A stretch of DNA of 52,838 nt, taken from NCBI GenBank assembly GCA_022801715.1, contig JAAWSV010000017.1, forward strand, positions 1 to 52,838. The letters run 5' to 3'. Made by a program: the position numbers and the translations under genes. Below are positions 15,799 through 24,605 of this stretch, in pieces. This stretch comes from Oscillospiraceae bacterium (GTDB lineage: Bacteria > Bacillota > Clostridia > Oscillospirales > Oscillospiraceae). The number at the start of each line of letters is the position of its first letter. Position 1 is the stretch's first letter. The notes under the pieces are model-generated. The model did not search any database. It was not told where the DNA came from and was given only the letters and a program-made list of their open reading frames with translations.

Positions 15799-16971
15799 TT
15801 ATATGTCGCCGTTTTTCAGGGTGTTGAGGAGCCAATCGAAGAATGTGAATGGGGAGGCGGGGGGCTGGAGGGTGAACTTTTTGGCTTTCCAGACTTGCCC
15901 GGCGGAGGGGCCGTTCAGGACTATGAGTACCTGTGTGTGGTTTCCGAAGGTGCCGGTGTCGTTGTTGATGGCGAAGGGGAGGGCTCCCCGGAGGACACTG
16001 TAGGTGGGGGAGGCCCATATGGGACTGACGGGGTCCTCCTGCGGGAGATCGGCAAAGTCCGTCTGCCAGAGGGGGCACTGGCGGTTGTGGGAGAGGAGCG
16101 CGGCCCGGAGGGCCTCGTCGTTGAGCGACTGGTAGGGAAATGGCTCATCCATGTGGAGGACGCTGTCCAGCTCCTTCAGGGAGAACATGGTGCCGCCTGT
16201 CCCCTTGCTGTTGATGGAGGGATAATTCTGGCAGCCATCGGCGATTTTCGTGATAAATGTGACGTACTCCGCCGGCAGCGTTATGCCGTGCCGGCGCTCG
16301 AAGTCTCTTACTGTGTCCAAGGGGGCAGGGGGATTCCAGCGGATATTCTGATGCTTTTTGCCCGCCATCAATCTGCGGATCTGGGAGAGGGGGCTGTCGG
16401 TTTTCTGCTTCTCCCGCTCCTGCTGAAAGAGCCGGTCAGTATAGGCGGCGAGCTTTTGGAACAGGGCATACTCCATCCAATCCCAAAAGGTACACCCGGG
16501 CAGCCGCAGAACGCCGTGTTCGTCCTGCTCCCAGACCTCTCCCCGGCGGGGGCCAGAGACGATCAGGAAGTAGTCTTGGCCGCCCTCAAAGGCCTCGTTT
16601 GTTAAAAAGAGAACGCCATTTTCCCTCACACAGGCCAATTTTTGTTCGTCCTCTGGGTTGTCGCCGGAAAAATCCGGGTCTGTGTCCCATTCCCAGCTCT
16701 CGGAGAGGGGAAAGTCCAAGCGGACCTTTTCCAGCGTGGGACTGTCTTGGAACGGCAGCAGCCGGGAAGGGCCGGTGTCCGCCTGTGGATTGAGCGGCGG
16801 CAATGTGCCGCCGTTTCCGATTTTGGTGATAAATTCCCGATACGCATCGGGCAGCTTGAAGCTGTACCGGGCCTCGACAGCCTCCACCTCCTTCAGGGAG
16901 ATCGGCGGATCAAGCCGGCACTTTGTATGGAGCGCCGCTTTCGCGCGGAGCTTCCATAGACGTGTCTCCAT
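15799..16971 (-). CDS. Tandem SMI1/KNR4 domain protein
   Basis: A 390-residue protein with two SMI1/KNR4 (SUKH) domains. The first (about residues 20-175) has ISLKEVEAVEARYSFKLPDAY followed by FITKIGNGG; the second (about 215-385) has RDFERRHGITLPAEYVTFITKI followed by ADGC. Both carry the late aromatic WD/FFDW element (CTFWDWMEY; FTFFDWLLN), so the protein is a duplication. The start at 16971 follows AAAAAGGAGGGA; the longer frame to 17160 has no support. Double-domain SUKH proteins are probable immunity or protein-interaction factors; no toxin gene lies nearby. Confidence 0.85.
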   Translation of the reverse strand: METRLWKLRAKAALHTKCRLDPPISLKEVEAVEARYSFKLPDAYREFITKIGNGGTLPPLNPQADTGPSRLLPFQDSPTLEKVRLDFPLSESWEWDTDPDFSGDNPEDEQKLACVRENGVLFLTNEAFEGGQDYFLIVSGPRRGEVWEQDEHGVLRLPGCTFWDWMEYALFQKLAAYTDRLFQQEREKQKTDSPLSQIRRLMAGKKHQNIRWNPPAPLDTVRDFERRHGITLPAEYVTFITKIADGCQNYPSINSKGTGGTMFSLKELDSVLHMDEPFPYQSLNDEALRAALLSHNRQCPLWQTDFADLPQEDPVSPIWASPTYSVLRGALPFAINNDTGTFGNHTQVLIVLNGPSAGQVWKAKKFTLQPPASPFTFFDWLLNTLKNGDI

Positions 16972-17141
16972 GATAAAATCCCTCCTTTTTCCTGCATGAT
17001 AGCCATTTTTCCCGCATATCGCAAGAGACCATTTGTGGGGGAAGCCTGTGGCCGCCTGTTCTGCCCATGGCACCGGACTGGGGGAGAATGGACGGCCACA
17101 GGCCGCCCCTACATGAAACTGCCGTACCCTTCCCCGGAGGC
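16972..17141. repeat. Intergenic region with an 11-bp inverted repeat
   Basis: GCCTGTGGCCG (17044-17054) recurs inverted as CGGCCACAGGC (17093-17103) around a 38-base spacer, next to GCCCCTACA. Palindromes containing GTAGGGGCGGCC are, from memory, common dispersed repeats in Oscillospiraceae genomes, so this is probably a REP-like element. No gene is visible here. Confidence 0.5.
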
Positions 17142-17172
17142 AAAACGCCCCACCGGCCAAGCCGGTGGGGCG
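17142..17172 (-). terminator. Terminator of RNase P RNA
   Basis: A 12-bp perfect stem (CGCCCCACCGGC 17146-17157 with GCCGGTGGGGCG 17161-17172), a 3-base loop and, on the minus strand, a following TTTTG. It lies just behind the 3' end of rnpB. Confidence 0.88.
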
Positions 17173-17179
17173 CCTTGCT

Positions 17180-17593
17180 GCGAGTAAGACTGTAAGCCGG
17201 GTTCTGTATCAAACGGCCATCTATCTCGACCTGCCGTTGCCGGCAGGCTCAAGCCACCTCCTGAGGACGGCCGGGCCAGCCATGTGTCCTCCCACGGTGT
17301 TGCTCCGAATAGAGTTTACAGCGTCGGACAGTCTCCAGCCGACGGGTGGGCTCTTACCCCACCTTTCCACCCTTACCCCGCGGCCCGTTCCACGTCACCG
17401 CCGACTCAATTGATGTCGTCGACTCGGTATCCCGGCGCCTTCCTCAGGGGACAGCGGGGCGGTATATCTCTGTTGCACTTTTCCTGAAGTCGCCTTCGGC
17501 GGGCGTTACCCGTTATTCTTGCCCTGTGGAGCCCGGACTTTCCTCATGGCGGAGCCTTTCGCCTCCGCCACGCGGCCGTCTGTCTTACTCACC
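17180..17593 (-). ncRNA. rnpB: RNase P RNA, bacterial class A
   Basis: Read on the minus strand, the 5' part holds the universal RNase P sequence GAGGAAAGTCCGGGCTCC (complement near 17528-17545) and the 3' end holds AGAACCCGGCTTACAG. The terminal helix P1 forms from GAGTAAGAC at the 5' end and GTCTTACTC at the 3' end. The length of about 410 bases is normal for class A, and a promoter and terminator flank it. This RNA is the catalytic part of the enzyme that trims tRNA 5' ends. Ends are given to within a few bases. Confidence 0.95.
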
Positions 17594-17598
17594 CTGCT

Positions 17599-17627
17599 AT
17601 TCTACAAAAGTTCCGGCCAGTTGTCAA
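17599..17627 (-). promoter_or_regulatory. Promoter of rnpB
   Basis: On the minus strand TTGACA (17622-17627), 17 bases, TAGAAT (17599-17604). Start of transcription is expected about 7 bases on, at the 5' end of the RNase P RNA. Confidence 0.8.
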
Positions 17628-17633
17628 CAACCG

Positions 17634-17662
17634 TTGCTATTATTTCGATTTTCCGCTATAAT
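17634..17662 (+). promoter_or_regulatory. Promoter of murD
   Basis: TTGCTA (17634-17639), 17-base spacer, perfect TATAAT (17657-17662), ahead of murD. Its -35 is 6 bases from the rnpB -35 on the other strand. Confidence 0.7.
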
Positions 17663-17699
17663 ACTATGTTGGTAATTTTATGATGCGAGGGAGAACACT

Positions 17700-19088
17700 A
17701 TGGACCTTACAGCATATCTTAACAGCCTCCGGGGGAAGCCCGTGGGCGTGATCGGCATCGGCGTCAGCAACACGCCCCTGCTGTCGCTTCTGCTGGGGGC
17801 GGGGATCGACGTCACCGCCTGCGATCAGAAGGAGGAGGCCGCCTTCGACCCGGAGCTGCTCCGCTCCCTGCGGGAGCAGGGCTGCCGCTTGGTCCTCGGC
17901 GCGGACTACCTCAGCCGGCTGGACCAGGATGTCATCTTTCGCACCCCCGGTCTGCACCCCCGGTTCCTGGAGGACGCCCGGCGGCGGGGGAGCGAGATCA
18001 CCTCGGAGATGGAGGCCTTCTTTCAGGTCTGTCCCTGCCCCATCCTCGCCGTCACCGGCAGCGACGGAAAGACCACCACCACCACCATCCTCTCAGAGCT
18101 GCTGAGAGCGGTGGGGAGGACGGTCCACGTAGGGGGCAACATCGGTCACCCGCTCCTCAGCGAGGCGGGGAGCATGAGGCCAGAGGACTGGGCCGTGCTG
18201 GAGCTTAGTTCCTTCCAGTTGATGACCATGGAGCGAAGCCCCCACATCGCCGTCACCACCAACTTGGCCCCCAACCACTTGGATGTCCACAGGGATTTTG
18301 CGGAGTATATCACTGCAAAGGAAAACATCTTTACACACCAGTCAGCACAGGATATAGCCGTCTTCAACGCCGACAACGAGCTGACCCTGGCCGCCTCGGA
18401 GCGGGCACCGGGACAGGTGCGTCTGTTCAGCCGCCGCCACCCGGTGGAGCGGGGGACGTATCTCTGGAGCGACGGCCAAAACGGGGAGGCCATCTATGTC
18501 TCCAACGACCAAGGACGGCGGATGGTACTGCCTCTGTCAGGGATCAAGCTCCCCGGCATCCACAATGTGGAGAACTACATGGCCGCCATCGCCGCGGTGG
18601 ATGGTCTGGTGGATGACGAGACCATCCGCGCCTTCGCCCGGGACTTCGGCGGCGTGGAGCACCGGATCGAGCTGGTGCGCACCCTGCGGGGGGTCCGCTG
18701 GTACAACGACGCTATCGCCAGCAGCCCCAGCCGCACCACCGCCTGCCTCAACGCCTTTCACTCGAAGGTGATCCTGCTGGCGGGGGGGAAGGACAAGGGG
18801 ATCGCCTACGACAGCTTGGGGCCGGTGATCAACGACCATGTGAAGGCCCTGATCCTCTGCGGAGCCACCGCGGGGGTGATCCGGGAGGCCGTGACGCAGG
18901 CGGAGAACTACGCCGGCCTGCCTATCACGGAGGTCTCCGACTGGGCTGCGGCGGTGCATACGGCGGCGGAGCTCGCCCAAGAGGGGGACGTGGTGGTCAT
19001 GTCCCCAGCCAGCACCTCCTTTGATCTGTTCAGGAATTTTATGGAAAAGGGGAGGGTGTTCAAGGAGCTGGTGAACGCTCTGGAGTAG
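17700..19088 (+). CDS. murD: UDP-N-acetylmuramoyl-L-alanine--D-glutamate ligase
   Basis: A 462-residue cytoplasmic Mur ligase adding D-glutamate to UDP-MurNAc-L-Ala in peptidoglycan synthesis. The N-terminal Rossmann-like domain is followed by the ATP loop VTGSDGKTTTTT (about residues 117-128), the NLAPNHLDVH block, and the C-terminal VRWYNDAIASSPSRTTA and LLAGGKDKG motifs diagnostic for MurD. Starts with ATG behind GAGGGAG. It stands alone under its own promoter rather than inside a dcw cluster, which is unusual but seen in some clostridia. Confidence 0.94.
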   Translation: MDLTAYLNSLRGKPVGVIGIGVSNTPLLSLLLGAGIDVTACDQKEEAAFDPELLRSLREQGCRLVLGADYLSRLDQDVIFRTPGLHPRFLEDARRRGSEITSEMEAFFQVCPCPILAVTGSDGKTTTTTILSELLRAVGRTVHVGGNIGHPLLSEAGSMRPEDWAVLELSSFQLMTMERSPHIAVTTNLAPNHLDVHRDFAEYITAKENIFTHQSAQDIAVFNADNELTLAASERAPGQVRLFSRRHPVERGTYLWSDGQNGEAIYVSNDQGRRMVLPLSGIKLPGIHNVENYMAAIAAVDGLVDDETIRAFARDFGGVEHRIELVRTLRGVRWYNDAIASSPSRTTACLNAFHSKVILLAGGKDKGIAYDSLGPVINDHVKALILCGATAGVIREAVTQAENYAGLPITEVSDWAAAVHTAAELAQEGDVVVMSPASTSFDLFRNFMEKGRVFKELVNALE

Positions 19089-19129
19089 GGCGTTGGAATA
19101 GGGCGTTGGAATAGGGCGTTGGAATAGGG
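19087..19129 (+). repeat. Three perfect 13-bp tandem repeats
   Basis: AGGGCGTTGGAAT is repeated three times without change (19087-19099, 19100-19112, 19113-19125), followed by a fourth partial AGGG. The first copy begins with the last two bases of the murD stop codon TAG. Probably the result of replication slippage; copy number could vary between strains. Confidence 0.9.
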
Positions 19130-19187
19130 ATAAGCCGTAGACGCATACCATCCCGCAGGAGATAGTCCGCGGAATGGGGGAGAGAGA

Positions 19188-19892
19188 ATGCGCCGATACT
19201 ACTCGCGCCGTCCGCCGCTGCGCCTGACCCGGCGGCAGAGGTGGCAGCTGCTGTGCCTGCTGGCGGCAGTACTGCTGACCGTGCTGGGGATTGTGACCAC
19301 GTTTCACTTGAAGAACGTGCTCACAAGCCTGGCCACTACCCGTGTGTCCAACACGGTGAACCGGGTGGTCACAGCCGCGGTGAATGACACGGTGAGCAGC
19401 GGAGAGATCCGCTATGACCAGCTGATCTTCTTTGAGAAGGACAACGAGGGGAAAATCACCGCCCTCCAGACCAATATGGCGGAGTTTAACCGCCTTCAGT
19501 CGGAGATCGTCTCGGACATCTTGGAGCGGCTGTCGGAGGTATCCACCTCGGAGCTCAGCATCCCTCTGGGGACTCTCACCGGCACGGCGCTGCTGGCGGG
19601 CCGGGGACCAAGCGTCAGCGTGCGGATGCAGTTTGTGGGCAGCTCCAGCGCCCGGTTTGAGAATGAGTTTACCGAGGCTGGGATCAATCAGACCAAGCAC
19701 CGGATCATCCTCTATGTGGATGTGTCGGTGTCGATTCTGCTCCCTGGCTTCTCCGCCTACACCAAGGTCTCCAACGCCTTTGCGGTGGCGGAGACGGTGA
19801 TTGTGGGCTCCGTGCCGGACACCTACACCTACTTCAGCTCCGGCGACCCTGTGGAGGATAAGGCCCACGAGTATATCATGAACAAGGGATAA
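19188..19892 (+). CDS. yunB: Sporulation protein YunB
   Basis: A 234-residue sporulation protein of the YunB family. Residues about 18-40 form a single N-terminal membrane anchor after a basic start (RRYYSRRPPLRLTRRQRW). The following part has the family motifs RVSNTVNRVVTAAVND, SIPLGTLTGTALLAGRGP and the C-terminal PDTYTYFSSG. In B. subtilis yunB is under sigma-E in the mother cell and is needed for proper spore formation. It lies behind murD and before ligA on the same strand. Confidence 0.92.
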   Translation: MRRYYSRRPPLRLTRRQRWQLLCLLAAVLLTVLGIVTTFHLKNVLTSLATTRVSNTVNRVVTAAVNDTVSSGEIRYDQLIFFEKDNEGKITALQTNMAEFNRLQSEIVSDILERLSEVSTSELSIPLGTLTGTALLAGRGPSVSVRMQFVGSSSARFENEFTEAGINQTKHRIILYVDVSVSILLPGFSAYTKVSNAFAVAETVIVGSVPDTYTYFSSGDPVEDKAHEYIMNKG

Positions 19893-19944
19893 AAAAACCT
19901 GTATTTACTGCGGAAAAGGGGCCCTCAGCGGGGCCCCGATATGA

Positions 19945-21957
<2,013 letters not shown>

Positions 21958-22078
21958 GAATTATTTTGTGGCTGAATGGGCGATGTTAAGTTTGGTTGAC
22001 AGATTTCCAAGGGCGTTTGGTAGACGGCGGCGGGGCTGCTTGCTATGATGCTCCCATGAAATGAAAGGGGAGTCTGGT

Positions 22079-22837
22079 ATGCGATTTGCGGAGAATTTGA
22101 TGGGCCTGCGGCGGGGCCGGGGGTGGTCCCAGGAGGAGCTGGGGGACAGGCTGGGGGTGTCCCGGCAGACGGTGAGCAAGTGGGAGACCGGCCAGACCAC
22201 ACCGGAGCTGGAGAAGCTGGTGGAGCTGGCGGCGGTGTTTGACAGGAGCATCGACGAGCTGGTGGGCCGGGAGGCGCCAGGGGAGAGGCCCGGTTCACCG
22301 GCGGTGGGGGAGTGCTTTGGGTGCCCCCGCCGCAGGGTCTACTACGAATATATCAGTCCCCGGAGGCTCTGGGGACTGCCCTTGGTCCACGTCCGCCTAG
22401 GCGGGGGAAGCCGGCCCGTCAGAGGGATTGTGGCGGTGGGGAACGTCGCCGTGGGACTGGTGGCGCTGGGAGGGATCGGCGTGGGAGTTGTATCCTTGGC
22501 CGGACTCAGTGTGGGACTGCTGGCCTTGGGCGGCATGGCCTTAGGGGCGGTGTCCGCAGGGGGCGTGGCTCTGGGACTCTGTGCCGCAGGCGGTGTAGCG
22601 ATGGGACAGTGGCTGGCTATCGGCGGCGTGGCCGCCTCCAACCAGCTGGCGGTGGGCGGTGTGGCGCTCTCTCATCAGCTGGCTGTCGGCAAGGCGGCGG
22701 TGGGTGCAATCGCTGTGGGCGTGGAGGCGGATGGGGCGCTGACCTTTGCTCTTGATGGGGATGGGGCGGCGATTTGGCAGGCCGTGGAAAGGCAGTTTCC
22801 GGGGATGTGGGGGGCCGCAAAGTTGTTTTTGCCGTGA
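22079..22837 (+). CDS. HTH (XRE) protein with a C-terminal five-residue Gly repeat
   Basis: A 252-residue protein. Residues about 1-65 are an XRE-type helix-turn-helix (LMGLRRGRGWSQEELGDRL, SRQTVSKWETGQ). After a linker with CFGCPRRR comes a long segment (about 125-225) with a five-residue period: VAVGN, VAVGL, VALGG, IGVGV, VSLAG, LSVGL, LALGG, MALGA and so on. This is the geometry of pentapeptide-repeat beta-helices, but built of small hydrophobic residues rather than A(D/N)Lxx. It could form a beta-solenoid or associate with membrane. Start at 22079 behind AAAGGGGAG. Function unknown; probably a regulator whose C-terminal part is a sensor or scaffold. Confidence 0.82.
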   Translation: MRFAENLMGLRRGRGWSQEELGDRLGVSRQTVSKWETGQTTPELEKLVELAAVFDRSIDELVGREAPGERPGSPAVGECFGCPRRRVYYEYISPRRLWGLPLVHVRLGGGSRPVRGIVAVGNVAVGLVALGGIGVGVVSLAGLSVGLLALGGMALGAVSAGGVALGLCAAGGVAMGQWLAIGGVAASNQLAVGGVALSHQLAVGKAAVGAIAVGVEADGALTFALDGDGAAIWQAVERQFPGMWGAAKLFLP

Positions 22838-22838
22838 A

Positions 22839-22866
22839 AACGGTCGAATTCGACCGGTGTTTTTTG
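22839..22866 (+). terminator. Terminator of the HTH-repeat gene
   Basis: A 16-base perfect palindrome (CGGTCGAATTCGACCG, 22841-22856) directly followed by a GTGTTTTTT tract, 4 bases behind the stop. Confidence 0.75.
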
Positions 22867-23169
22867 GCGTTTTTCGCGAAAAAAAGCCGAAAAAACCGCA
22901 AAAAATAGGGGTGTCGTTGCATCGGTTTATGCAACGATTTTGGATGAATTTTCCAAATTCAAACTGCTTTTGAATCGCTTTTGACAGGGAAGTCCGCGCA
23001 CAAAAGAGCCGCCGTTCTCATAGGATAGAGAGCGGCGGTGTTTTTCTGCCCGATACAGTGCACTACTATTTGTAATAGATATTACAGAGAGTAGTATTGC
23101 TCTGCGGCGTTTATGCATCGCGAATGCATATTGAGTATGCATATTTATTCATTCATAAGGAGGCCGCCT
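22867..23169. other. Intergenic region with a second hairpin
   Basis: No gene is seen in these 300 bases. A hairpin at about 23009-23046 (CCGCCGTTCTC with GAGAGCGGCGG, one wobble) runs into TGTTTTTC and looks like a further rho-independent terminator. The rest is AT-rich and should contain the promoter of the amidase-domain gene; the stretch TATTTGTAATAGATATTAC near 23068 is partly palindromic. Confidence 0.5.
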
Positions 23170-23691
23170 ATGCCTATCGCATCCATTTCGCTTCAAGCCT
23201 ACGACCGCGCGGCGGCGGTGGCCTATGCCCACCGGTGGGCCTTTCGGCGCAATCCCGCTTACTACGACTATGAGAAGATTGGCGGGGACTGCACCAACTA
23301 CGCCTCCCAGTGTCTCTATGCCGGCAGCGGGATTATGAACTACACGCCGGACTTTGGCTGGTACTATATTGACGCCAACCAAAAGGCCCCGGCTTGGACC
23401 GGGGTGCAGTACCTCTACCAGTTCCTCACCCGGGAGCAGCAGTCGGTGGGGCCGGCGGCGGTGGAGGCCGCGCTGGAGGATATGGAGCCGGGGGACCTGG
23501 TACAGCTCTCCTTCGACGGGCAGCGGTTCTCCCACACGCCAGTGGTGGTGGCCGCCGACCACCCTAAGCGGCTCTCCGATGTTCTGGTGGCCGCCCACAG
23601 CTATGACCGCGACTACTGGCCTTTGAGCAGGTATGAGTTTACCGACATCCGGTTTTTGCACATTATCGGGGTGAATCGGCCGGTATTTTAG
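23170..23691 (+). CDS. Amidase-domain (Amidase_6 type) protein
   Basis: A 173-residue protein of the putative amidase domain family found in sporulating Firmicutes. It shows the characteristic AVAYAHRWAFRRNPAYYDY opening, GGDCTNYASQCLYAG with the likely catalytic cysteine (about residue 42), and SHTPVVVA with the likely histidine. The fold is papain/NlpC-like, so a peptidoglycan or amide substrate is plausible. No signal peptide is present, so it may act in the cytoplasm or inside the mother cell. The start at 23170 has AAGGAGG upstream; an earlier in-frame ATG at 23113 has none. Confidence 0.82.
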   Translation: MPIASISLQAYDRAAAVAYAHRWAFRRNPAYYDYEKIGGDCTNYASQCLYAGSGIMNYTPDFGWYYIDANQKAPAWTGVQYLYQFLTREQQSVGPAAVEAALEDMEPGDLVQLSFDGQRFSHTPVVVAADHPKRLSDVLVAAHSYDRDYWPLSRYEFTDIRFLHIIGVNRPVF

Positions 23692-23710
23692 GGGAATTGA
23701 TGGAAATACA

Positions 23711-23751
23711 ACAGGGAAGGGACCGCTGGGATTGGCGGTCCCTTCCCTTGT
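23711..23751 (+). terminator. Terminator of the amidase-domain gene
   Basis: A 16-bp stem (ACAGGGAAGGGACCGC 23711-23726 with GCGGTCCCTTCCCTTGT 23735-23751, one wobble) 20 bases behind the stop. The T tract is poor, but the stem is strong. Confidence 0.7.
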
Positions 23752-23761
23752 TCCGATGGAT

Positions 23762-23859
23762 ATGAAATAAACTTCATATTTCTCTTGACAAGCCGGCTTT
23801 GCGGTGGTAATATGAAGCTAACTTCATGAGAAGCTAACTTCATGAGAAGCTAACTTCAT
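23762..23859 (+). promoter_or_regulatory. Promoter embedded in a four-copy operator array
   Basis: TTGACA (23785-23790), 17 bases, TAATAT (23808-23813) form a near-consensus promoter for the HTH/membrane-protein pair. Around it lie four copies of a 16-base partial palindrome: ATGAAATAAACTTCAT (23762-23777), ATGAAGCTAACTTCAT (23812-23827) and GAGAAGCTAACTTCAT twice (23828-23843, 23844-23859). The last three are head-to-tail with an exact 16-base period, starting at the -10 and covering the expected start of transcription. Binding there would block initiation; the HTH gene directly downstream is the likely ligand (autoregulation, inference). Confidence 0.8.
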
Positions 23860-23879
23860 ATTCTCGGAGGAGGTGCACG

Positions 23880-24110
23880 ATGAAAACCAAGGTACGGGAG
23901 CTGCGGTATCAGCGGGGGATCACCCAGCAGCAGCTGGCTGCGCTGGTCCATGTCTCCGCCCGGACGATCATCTCCATCGAAAAGGGGCACTACAGTCCGT
24001 CGCTGATGCTGGCCTACCGGATGGCGGAGGTCTTTGAGACGACGGTGGAGGAGCTTTGCTGTCTGCGTGAGAACAGAGAACTGGAGGATCAGGCGTATGA
24101 AAATCTATAA
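23880..24110 (+). CDS. Small XRE-family regulator
   Basis: A 76-residue protein consisting only of an XRE helix-turn-helix (VRELRYQRGITQQQLAALVHVSARTIISIEKG) with a short acidic tail. Proteins of this size are dimeric repressors. GGAGGAGG lies at a proper distance from the ATG. The stop overlaps the start of the following membrane-protein gene by 14 bases, so the two are translationally coupled. It probably binds the four-copy operator directly upstream and thus controls its own operon. Confidence 0.88.
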   Translation: MKTKVRELRYQRGITQQQLAALVHVSARTIISIEKGHYSPSLMLAYRMAEVFETTVEELCCLRENRELEDQAYENL

Positions 24111-24515
24111 TCGGAACAATTTTGTCCACGGGCTGTTTATGGTGCTGTTGGGGAGCGGTTTGATCCCTCTGGGGCTGCTCCGCGGCAGCTTGGACTGGCG
24201 GGATTATGTTCTGGCCGGGGGCTGCTGCTTATGGGCGGCGGGCTTTTGATCCGGAGCGCCTCGAAAAAGCCGTCCGAAGAGGACCTTCTGGAGGAGCGGG
24301 ACGAGCGAAACCGTTTGGTGCTCCTGAAGAATCGAAGCTGTGCTTTTCGGGTGGTGGAGTACGGCTGTCTGGCGTTGGAGACGGTGTTTTTTGCGGCGGG
24401 GAAGATCGCGGAGAATACGCTCTTCATCCACATGGGCTGTGGGCTGGCTGTTGCTCTGGGACTGTGCCTGTTTGCCGATTTGGCCACCTTTATCTATTAC
24501 GACAGCAAGCTGTAA
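24097..24515 (+). pseudogene. Small membrane protein gene with a frameshift in a G run
   Basis: The first part (24097-24221) encodes a hydrophobic segment (MKIYNRNNFVHGLFMVLLGSG) and would stop shortly after 24240. The continuation (to 24515) lies in another frame and begins with GGGLLIRSASKKPSEEDLLEERDERNR, followed by two more membrane segments. Restoring one G in the G5 run at 24217-24221 (VLAGG then LLLMGGG) joins them into one protein of about 139 residues with the layout seen in membrane proteins that accompany small XRE regulators (DER motif between hydrophobic segments). It may be inactive, phase-variable or a read error. Confidence 0.75.
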
Positions 24516-24533
24516 AACGGGCAGAATGGGAGA

Positions 24534-24562
24534 GAGGAGCGGCAAAGCCGCTCCTCTTCTGT
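24534..24562 (+). terminator. Terminator of the HTH/membrane-protein pair
   Basis: A 10-bp perfect stem (GAGGAGCGGC 24534-24543 with GCCGCTCCTC 24547-24556), a 3-base loop and a following TTCTGTTT tract, 18 bases after the stop. Confidence 0.85.
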
Positions 24563-24605
24563 TTGATTGGCGCAATTCTTTCTGACAAGTATTTTTGCTT
24601 TATAG

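Noticed and set aside
19087-19129. Possible CRISPR array
   Set aside because: Repeats are directly adjacent with no spacers and no cas genes nearby.
23812-23859. Possible CRISPR or iteron origin
   Set aside because: 16-base units are contiguous, overlap a promoter and precede a repressor-type gene, so operators explain them better.
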